Of a DNA stretch of 37,499 bases, positions 32,597 through 37,499 are shown piece by piece. Source of the stretch: Pontibacter pamirensis (GTDB lineage: Bacteria; Bacteroidota; Bacteroidia; Cytophagales; Hymenobacteraceae); contig NZ_SSNI01000051.1 of the NCBI RefSeq assembly GCF_010015475.1, positions 1 through 37,499 on the forward strand, written 5' to 3'. Position 1 is the first letter of the stretch. Each line of letters starts with the position of its first letter. Below the pieces are notes generated by a model. It was not told the DNA's origin and ran no database searches. It was given only the letters and a program-made list of their open reading frames with translations. The translations under genes and the position numbers were made by a program.

Positions 32597-33502
32597 CTAT
32601 TCCTCCTTGGAATACCTGCGTTTCATGAATTGTATAAAGCCCCTGTAGGGAGCGTTATTCTCCGTGCCCTTTCGCTGGATAAAGTTGAAGTTTCTCTTTA
32701 CTGTGAGGCCCTCTATTGGCAGCTCTATCAGCTCACCTGACTGCAGTTCCTTCAGGACGGCCTGTCGCGGCAGAAAGGCAAGGCAGGTGTCTACCCGCAC
32801 AAAGTTCTTCAGCGCCTCTGTGCCGCCCAGCCTGATTTTGATGGGCAGGTCAAGCAGTTTAACCTTTTTCTTCTCGAGTGCCTCCGCCAGCACAGCCAGT
32901 GTGCCTGAGCCGGGCTCGCGCAGGGCAAGCGGAATTTGGTACAGATCCTTCAGTTCCAGTTGCCGCTTTTTCAGTGGATTTCTGGAGGAGCAGACCGCTA
33001 TCACATCGTCTGTGAGGAAGGGCGTGTAGGTCACGTTGCTCAGCTTGTTCACGCCTTCCACAATGCCCAGGTCTATCTCATGGTCAAGAAGAGCTTTGAC
33101 GATGTTCTCGCTGTTACGATTTTTCAGGGTTAGTTGCGCGTTGGGGTTCTGCTGAAGGAAAGCGGACAAAACAGGGGGCAGGATGTAGAGGGAGATAGTG
33201 GTGCTTGCGCCGATCACCATGCTCACCTGTGGCGAGAAGAGCTCACTGAGCTCGCTGAGCTCCTGATGGAGCTCTTGCTGCAGCTGCTTTGCCACCAGCA
33301 GCTTTTGGTACAGCTGTTTTCCGGCCGCTGTAAGGCTGATGCTGTTGCCGCTCCGCTCAAACAGGCCTGTTTTGTAAAATTCCTCTAGTCCCTTCACCTG
33401 CTTGCTGACGGCCGACTGGCTAATGAAAAGCGCCTCACTGGCCTTCGTAAAGCTTAGCACCCTGGCTACTTCCATGAATATCAAGTGCTTGTGTGAGAGC
33501 AT
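32597..33502 (-). CDS. LysR-family transcriptional regulator
   Basis: The start is placed at MLSHKHLIFMEVARVLSFTKASEALFISQSAVSKQVKGLEE (ATG 33502), which gives the normal LysR length of 301 aa; a Met at 33598 would add a 32-residue non-conserved leader. The N-terminal winged HTH (about 2-60) is followed by a substrate-binding domain (ITLKN-type strand, then DHEIDLGIVEGV, then ALREPGSGTL) like that of CysB/CbbR-type regulators. It lies upstream of thrC, co-oriented with a 74-bp gap, so thrC may be its target. Confidence 0.9.
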   Translation of the reverse strand: MLSHKHLIFMEVARVLSFTKASEALFISQSAVSKQVKGLEEFYKTGLFERSGNSISLTAAGKQLYQKLLVAKQLQQELHQELSELSELFSPQVSMVIGASTTISLYILPPVLSAFLQQNPNAQLTLKNRNSENIVKALLDHEIDLGIVEGVNKLSNVTYTPFLTDDVIAVCSSRNPLKKRQLELKDLYQIPLALREPGSGTLAVLAEALEKKKVKLLDLPIKIRLGGTEALKNFVRVDTCLAFLPRQAVLKELQSGELIELPIEGLTVKRNFNFIQRKGTENNAPYRGFIQFMKRRYSKEE

Positions 33503-33679
33503 AGTCGTATGGTTTCTTCTTTCCGGCTTTACCGGCTTAGCTTCTGCAAAGATGCAGCACTGCACCTTTAAGTGCGGAAGGTAATTCTTTTCCTGCAAAG
33601 ACAGAAACAGGGGCAGGACGTGATGAATGGGTGGACTGGCAGCATTAGCACCGGAAACACAGGATGTTCACCAGTACCT

Positions 33680-33952
33680 TCAGCCCTGCTGCTGCCATGC
33701 CTCGTACTCACTCCCGGAAAGGTGCTGCCGCATGTACTCTTTCAGCCCCTGGCCGTTTTGCTCCGCCACGAAGCGACGGAAATCCACTACGCCTTTGGAG
33801 GCTTCAAAACCCTCTTTCCTGAAGTAGTTTCGCATCGGCTCATTGAGTGTGTGCAGCCATTCTTCAAAATGGCGTGGCTCCGGGGCTGGCCCTGCCTGCC
33901 TGTAGTAATCAGCGGCAACCTGGGCTATGCGCAGGAACTGGTTCTCCTTCAT
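33680..33952 (-). CDS. Small hypothetical protein, 90 aa
   Basis: A helical, charged protein (RIAQVAADYYRQAGPAPEPRH, then NYFRKEGFEASKGVVDFRRFVAEQ, ending EYMRQHLSGSEYEAWQQQG). Its C-terminus is clearly related to the broken copy at 28165-28281 and perhaps to the ORF at 3-164. The family is not named to my knowledge; repeated occurrence suggests a lineage-specific gene family. ATG 33952 is the first Met. Confidence 0.65.
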   Translation of the reverse strand: MKENQFLRIAQVAADYYRQAGPAPEPRHFEEWLHTLNEPMRNYFRKEGFEASKGVVDFRRFVAEQNGQGLKEYMRQHLSGSEYEAWQQQG

Positions 33953-34047
33953 CTTTAAAATTCATGGCATGCTGGCAAGCTACAGAGCCTGGCTCATAAA
34001 GCTCATTATCCTAATACAGTCCCGTTTACTCGGCTAAAAGAGGGTTT

Positions 34048-34305
34048 TTACACGGTAGCCTCTTTTTGTGCTTCATCCCTGGCAACCGGTCTCTGCGCTG
34101 ACGCATTCTCGTCTTTACCAGGCTTCTCTATCTCGCTCTTGATTTCATTGGTGGCGTCCTTGAACTCACGGATGCCGCGGCCCAGGCCCTTTGCCAGCTC
34201 AGGAATGCGCTTGGCCCCGAAGAGCAGCAGGATGACAAACAGGATGAGAAATACCTCTGTGCCTCCCAGGCCCCCAATAAAAACGAGAATGTTGGTGTTT
34301 TCCAT
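34048..34305 (-). CDS. tatA: Sec-independent translocase protein TatA/TatE
   Basis: An 85-aa protein with an N-terminal membrane helix (TEVFLILFVILLLF, about 16-29), the FGAKRIPELAKGLGRGIREFKDA amphipathic helix (29-51), and a charged disordered tail. This is the canonical TatA layout. It lies 480 bp from a divergent gene for a Tat-motif ferritin-like lipoprotein, which may be a substrate. Confidence 0.93.
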   Translation of the reverse strand: MENTNILVFIGGLGGTEVFLILFVILLLFGAKRIPELAKGLGRGIREFKDATNEIKSEIEKPGKDENASAQRPVARDEAQKEATV

Positions 34306-34781
34306 ATCGTTGTGTTTAGACGTAATGTGCTACAAACGGGAAAAGGGAAGCAAAGGATTCTGTCATTGCCCTTTACTATGCGATGGAACAGGCATGGCAG
34401 CCTCTTTCCCTCATCACAACGGCCCAGGATTTTCTTTTCTCTAACTATAAATGAGTGCTCACTTATTGTTTATGTACCTACACCCTTTATTATCCCCCTG
34501 TCTTCAAATATTCAGCTGCACAAGCGTAAGTAGTTCTGCGTAAGTGCTTTAATATGACAAAAAGAATAATCACGCACCACTTAACTGTGTTTGAACAGGG
34601 ACTGCTACTTGTCCTGGAGGTACACGGCAGGCAACAGAATATATTGATGTAAAGACTGTTATGAGGTATAATAATCAAATTTAACAGAATAGCAAAGAAT
34701 ACCAGGATATATGACGGGAAAGGCAACAGAGGAGAGAGAAAGATTTTAAAGTAGTATTTTTTTAATTTAATATGGATAAGT
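34306..34781. other. Intergenic DNA between tatA and the ferritin genes
   Basis: About 475 bp, AT-rich, presumably holding divergent promoters. No small gene was supported. No clear consensus promoter was found. Confidence 0.35.
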
Positions 34782-35498
34782 ATGTCAAACTTTACCGATT
34801 CAAAAGGAAGGGGCTATAAGCCTGACCAGGGGCTTGGCAGCTCCCGCAGGTCTTTCCTGCAGTACAGCGGAGCCGCACTGGCCACATCCGCTATTTTGCT
34901 CTCCGGCTGCGAGCAGTTCGAGGAGTTCATCCCGCCCAAAAACCCGAACACCAAGAACAAGGTGAACCTGGGCAGCGGGGACATTGGCATCCTCAACTAT
35001 GCCTATGCCCTGGAGCAGCTGGAGGCGGCCTTCTACACCAAAGTCGCGCTATTGGGCTTCTATGCCGGTGCAAGCGCTGAGGAGATAAGGGTGCTGGAGG
35101 ATTTGCGGCAGCACGAGGTGGCCCACCGCGAGTTCTATGAAGCAGCTTTAGGAAAGAATGCCATCGGCAAGCTGGAGTTTGACTTCAGCATGGTGGACTT
35201 CAGAGACAGAAACAGCGTGCTGCAGACTGCCAAGACGTTCGAGGACCTTGGCGTGGCGGCCTATAACGGTGCAGGCCCTCTTCTTGAGAACCCCGACTTC
35301 CTGGTAGTGGCCGGTAAAATCGTTTCTGTGGAGGCGCGGCACGCGACTGCCATCTATGACCTTATCGCTCCGAATGAAGCTTTCGTAGACTTCATTGACG
35401 ATGGCCTGGAGCGGGCTTTCCCACCTATGCAAGTGCTGCAGGCGGCTGCCCCTTTCATTGTGACTGAGATTGACGCGAGTAATTTACCAAAAGCTTAA
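34782..35498 (+). CDS. Ferritin-like (diiron fold) lipoprotein with a Tat signal
   Basis: The N-terminus has a Tat motif SRRSFLQ (residues 21-27) and a lipobox ending in Cys43 (ILLSGC), so it is exported folded and lipidated. The ferritin-like four-helix region includes ALEQLEAAFYTKVA, a HEVAHREFYEAALG segment and VEARHATAIYDL, giving Glu/Glu/His ligands of a diiron-type fold. Length fits Ferritin_2-type proteins of Bacteroidetes. Iron storage, redox or stress protection is possible; function is not established. The next gene follows after 15 bp. Confidence 0.87.
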   Translation: MSNFTDSKGRGYKPDQGLGSSRRSFLQYSGAALATSAILLSGCEQFEEFIPPKNPNTKNKVNLGSGDIGILNYAYALEQLEAAFYTKVALLGFYAGASAEEIRVLEDLRQHEVAHREFYEAALGKNAIGKLEFDFSMVDFRDRNSVLQTAKTFEDLGVAAYNGAGPLLENPDFLVVAGKIVSVEARHATAIYDLIAPNEAFVDFIDDGLERAFPPMQVLQAAAPFIVTEIDASNLPKA

Positions 35499-35513
35499 CC
35501 GGAGGATACTACC

Positions 35514-36341
35514 ATGGATTTTAATAAACTGTTTGACTCTTTCAACACAGAAAACAAGTCGGAAGAGGAAGTGGACATCTACATGTCCAGAAAAGAGGCT
35601 TTCAAAAAGCTCGGGAGCCTGACAAAGAAAGTGGCGCTTGCCTCTCTGCCGGTGGCAGCCTTTACCATGATGCCGAAAATGGCTTTTGCACAGAGCAGCG
35701 ATGTGATAGGCGTGCTGAAGTTCGCCCTGGCCCTGGAGCGGCTCGAGTACCAGTTCTACATAAAGGGAGTGGACTCGGGCGTCGTAAGCGGCAGGCACAT
35801 GGATGTGTTCATGGCCATCCGCGAGCACGAGCGCATCCACGTGGAGCTGCTGGAGGCAACGATTCAGGCCCTGGGCGGAAACCTGGATGGCGTGCCGAGC
35901 ATGTTTGACTATACCGCGGGGGGCGTGTTCCCTAGTCCTTTCGGCAACCGCCAGCTCTTCCTGGCCCTGTCGCAGGCATTCGAGGACACAGGAGTGAGAG
36001 CCTACAAAGGGCAGGCACCGAACCTGATGGACAACGACGACCTGCTCAAGGTGGCGCTGCAGATCCATGCGGTGGAGGCACGGCATGCCTCGCAGGTAAG
36101 GCGCATACGCGGAAGAAAAGGCTGGATAACAGAAGAGGACTACGACGGCATAGACGGCTTCGGAGCGACCTTCATGATGGCCAGCAGCGCCGTGTACGCC
36201 GGTGAGAAAAACACCACGCATGTGGGGGTGGAAGTGACTGAGGTGACAACGGTTCCGGTGATGGCGGTGAGGGAGGCCTGGGATGAGCCGCTGTCCATGG
36301 AGATGGTACTGGACATCGTCAAGCCGTTCATCGTATCATAG
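35514..36341 (+). CDS. Second exported ferritin-like protein, 275 aa
   Basis: A signal peptide ends near MMPKMAFAQSS (about residue 61) after SRKEAFKKLG, which resembles a Tat motif with Lys in place of the second Arg. The ferritin-like fold shows FALALERLEYQFYIKGV, EHERIHVELLEATI and VEARHASQVRRIRG. A GGAGG motif 12-15 bp before ATG 35514 is an unusually good Shine-Dalgarno for this phylum. It is co-transcribed with the first ferritin-like gene; a hetero-oligomer or paired function is plausible. Confidence 0.87.
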   Translation: MDFNKLFDSFNTENKSEEEVDIYMSRKEAFKKLGSLTKKVALASLPVAAFTMMPKMAFAQSSDVIGVLKFALALERLEYQFYIKGVDSGVVSGRHMDVFMAIREHERIHVELLEATIQALGGNLDGVPSMFDYTAGGVFPSPFGNRQLFLALSQAFEDTGVRAYKGQAPNLMDNDDLLKVALQIHAVEARHASQVRRIRGRKGWITEEDYDGIDGFGATFMMASSAVYAGEKNTTHVGVEVTEVTTVPVMAVREAWDEPLSMEMVLDIVKPFIVS

Positions 36342-36387
36342 CGAACCTGAGGGACTGTCAATTTTTAACATTTTAAAACAAGGATTC

Positions 36388-36507
36388 ATGAAGACAAGCA
36401 TGATACTGAATAAAGCGGCGACTCTGACCAAGGGCTTTGCTGCCGCGCTGCTGGGCACTTTCTTCCTGGCAGGCTGCGACCAGCTGGGCGACTTCTGCAG
36501 GCTATGA
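36388..36507 (+). CDS. 39-aa lipoprotein, small or truncated
   Basis: The product is almost only a lipoprotein signal (AALLGTFFLAGCDQ, Cys about 31) with eight residues after the Cys. It follows the ferritin-like genes by 46 bp. It may be a genuine tiny lipoprotein or the stump of a longer one cut by the TGA at 36505-36507. Confidence 0.45.
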   Translation: MKTSMILNKAATLTKGFAAALLGTFFLAGCDQLGDFCRL

Positions 36508-36663
36508 CAGCAGCCTGGCAAATACCCCTGGTGATGAAGGGAGGGGCTGCTGCAGATTTCCTCACCGCCGCTGCTTTCAGGAGTGTGTATAACGGCCTTA
36601 GCCATAAAACATTGACATGTAACATCGATTCATTATTCAGTTTTTACTTTTTAACCAATGACT

Positions 36664-37499
36664 ATGAGACAACAAGGGAACACAGGGTTTGGCTTTCAGC
36701 CAGGGCGCTTCAACTACAGTGTCCTCCGCAGGTGCGCTCAGCTTCTGATGGCGTTCACGATGCCGGTAATACTCTCTGGCTGCCATCTCTTCGAGGATGA
36801 TGACAATATAGACCTGCCTGTGGTGCAGGTGCCGGCAGGCTTCAAAGTTGAGAAAGTAGTTGGTGGGCTCCAGCTGCCTACCAGCGTAACCTGGGACGAT
36901 GCGGGCAATATGTTCGTGGTGGAGGCCGGTGGCGGTCTTGAGCCTGAGAAGCTGGCGCCCCTGCGCATTATGCAGGTAAAGAACGGAAAGGCAACTGTGG
37001 CTGTCGATCTCTCCGGCAAAGGCATCAATCCGGCCATCGTGGGTATTGTATGGCACGACGGCGCCTTCTACATCACCCACCGGGGCGAAGACCTGACCGG
37101 CTCCGTCTCCCGCGTGACCAAAGACGGGCAGGTGGAGACTATCCTGTCGGGCATTATCGACAGCCAGGCGGAGCACCAGATAAACGATATCCGCATGGGG
37201 CCGGACGGGCGCATGTATGTGGCCGTGGGGCTGGCGGGTAACGCCGGCGTAATGGGCCCCTCTGTGGCTCCCTGGATTATGCGAAGCCCCAACGTACACT
37301 CCACCCCCTGCCAGGATATTGTGCTCAGGGGCAGGAACTTCAAGAGCGCGAACTTCCTCACCGCCGACCCCAATGATTCCGTGCTGACAGGTGCCTTTGT
37401 GCCCTTCGGCGTGGCCACTGAGCCGGGCGAGGTGATAAAAGGGGTGAAGCTTTGCGGCGGCTCTATCCTCTCCTTTAACCCCACAGACCCGATGGGCAC
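36664..37499 (+). CDS. Beta-propeller lipoprotein, glucose/sorbosone dehydrogenase-like (cut by window end)
   Basis: Open from ATG 36664 (ATG 36658 also possible) to the window end. A lipoprotein signal (FTMPVILSGC) precedes the mature part beginning VVQVPAGFKVEKVVGGLQLPTSV, GNMFVVEAGG, VKNGKATVAVDLSGKGI, then GEDLTGSVSRVTKDGQVETI and NDIRMGPDGRMYVAVG. These are blades of a PQQ-type sugar/sorbosone dehydrogenase-like propeller. The substrate is unknown. It may be part of the exported ferritin cluster. Confidence 0.8.
   Translation, partial: MRQQGNTGFGFQPGRFNYSVLRRCAQLLMAFTMPVILSGCHLFEDDDNIDLPVVQVPAGFKVEKVVGGLQLPTSVTWDDAGNMFVVEAGGGLEPEKLAPLRIMQVKNGKATVAVDLSGKGINPAIVGIVWHDGAFYITHRGEDLTGSVSRVTKDGQVETILSGIIDSQAEHQINDIRMGPDGRMYVAVGLAGNAGVMGPSVAPWIMRSPNVHSTPCQDIVLRGRNFKSANFLTADPNDSVLTGAFVPFGVATEPGEVIKGVKLCGGSILSFNPTDPMG

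Noticed and set aside
35484..36221. Long open frame (245 codons) on the minus strand
   Set aside because: It is antisense to the second ferritin-like gene, is His/Leu/Val-rich as expected for a shadow frame, and has no domain.
1..37499. Integrative conjugative element with integrase and tRNA attachment site
   Set aside because: No tyrosine or serine recombinase and no tRNA gene was found; replication and partition genes favour a plasmid.

Overview
The window looks like a mosaic conjugative plasmid, or an integrated or co-integrated plasmid, from a Bacteroidota bacterium, most likely of the Hymenobacteraceae (Pontibacter, Rufibacter or Hymenobacter type). The lineage call rests on the Bacteroidetes-type Tra proteins (TraE, TraF, TraG, TraJ, TraK, TraM, TraN), on TAnnTTTG promoter elements, on weak ribosome binding sites, and on an IS5/IS427-type transposase resembling those common in that family as I remember them. 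No tRNA, rRNA, integrase or CRISPR array was recognised.

Layout. (1) 1-470: tail of an unknown ORF, a strong 17-bp hairpin, and one copy of a diverged repeat that recurs at about 28.3-28.6 kb. (2) 0.47-17.4 kb, all on the minus strand: the transfer module. Read in transcription order it is mobC, the relaxase, a ParA-like ATPase, a rho-independent terminator, a ribbon-helix-helix protein, an acidic membrane protein, TraE, TraF, VirB4-like TraG, two exported small subunits, TraJ, TraK, a TraL-like protein, TraM, TraN, the VirD4-type coupling protein, an XRE regulator, a DUF4099/DUF3945-type protein, a Toprim primase-like protein, a lipoprotein and a hypothetical protein. (3) 17.4-20.3 kb: oriT-like hairpins, 22-bp-phased iterons, a Rep_3 initiator and a convergent second Rep-like gene. 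(4) 20.3-26.2 kb, visibly more AT-rich: another Rep_3 initiator with its own, unrelated iterons, a decayed IS, and a partition locus (array of exact 45-bp units, ParA, ribbon-helix-helix protein). (5) 26.2-28.9 kb: a small orphan gene, a chimeric YhcG-N/HigB remnant with an intact HigA, and gene debris. (6) 28.9-37.5 kb: cargo or chromosome-like genes (secreted nuclease, DUF3024 protein, orphan HigA, threonine synthase, LysR regulator, TatA, two exported ferritin-like proteins, a small lipoprotein, and a beta-propeller lipoprotein cut by the window end).

How the parts work together. The relaxase with mobC would nick oriT, the VirD4-type protein would dock the complex, and TraE/F/G/J/K/M/N would form the inner-membrane and periplasmic channel. 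The primase-like and DUF4099 proteins probably serve the incoming strand. Two replication modules with different base composition and different iterons suggest fusion of two plasmids, the AT-rich one contributing the partition system. The most notable non-coding structure is the seven-unit 45-bp array at 24353-24667. It resolves into an approximate 9-bp lattice and is a strong candidate for the centromere bound by the ribbon-helix-helix protein encoded at 25835-26122. Everything here was read by eye; family assignments are from recall of motifs and gene order, not from searches.
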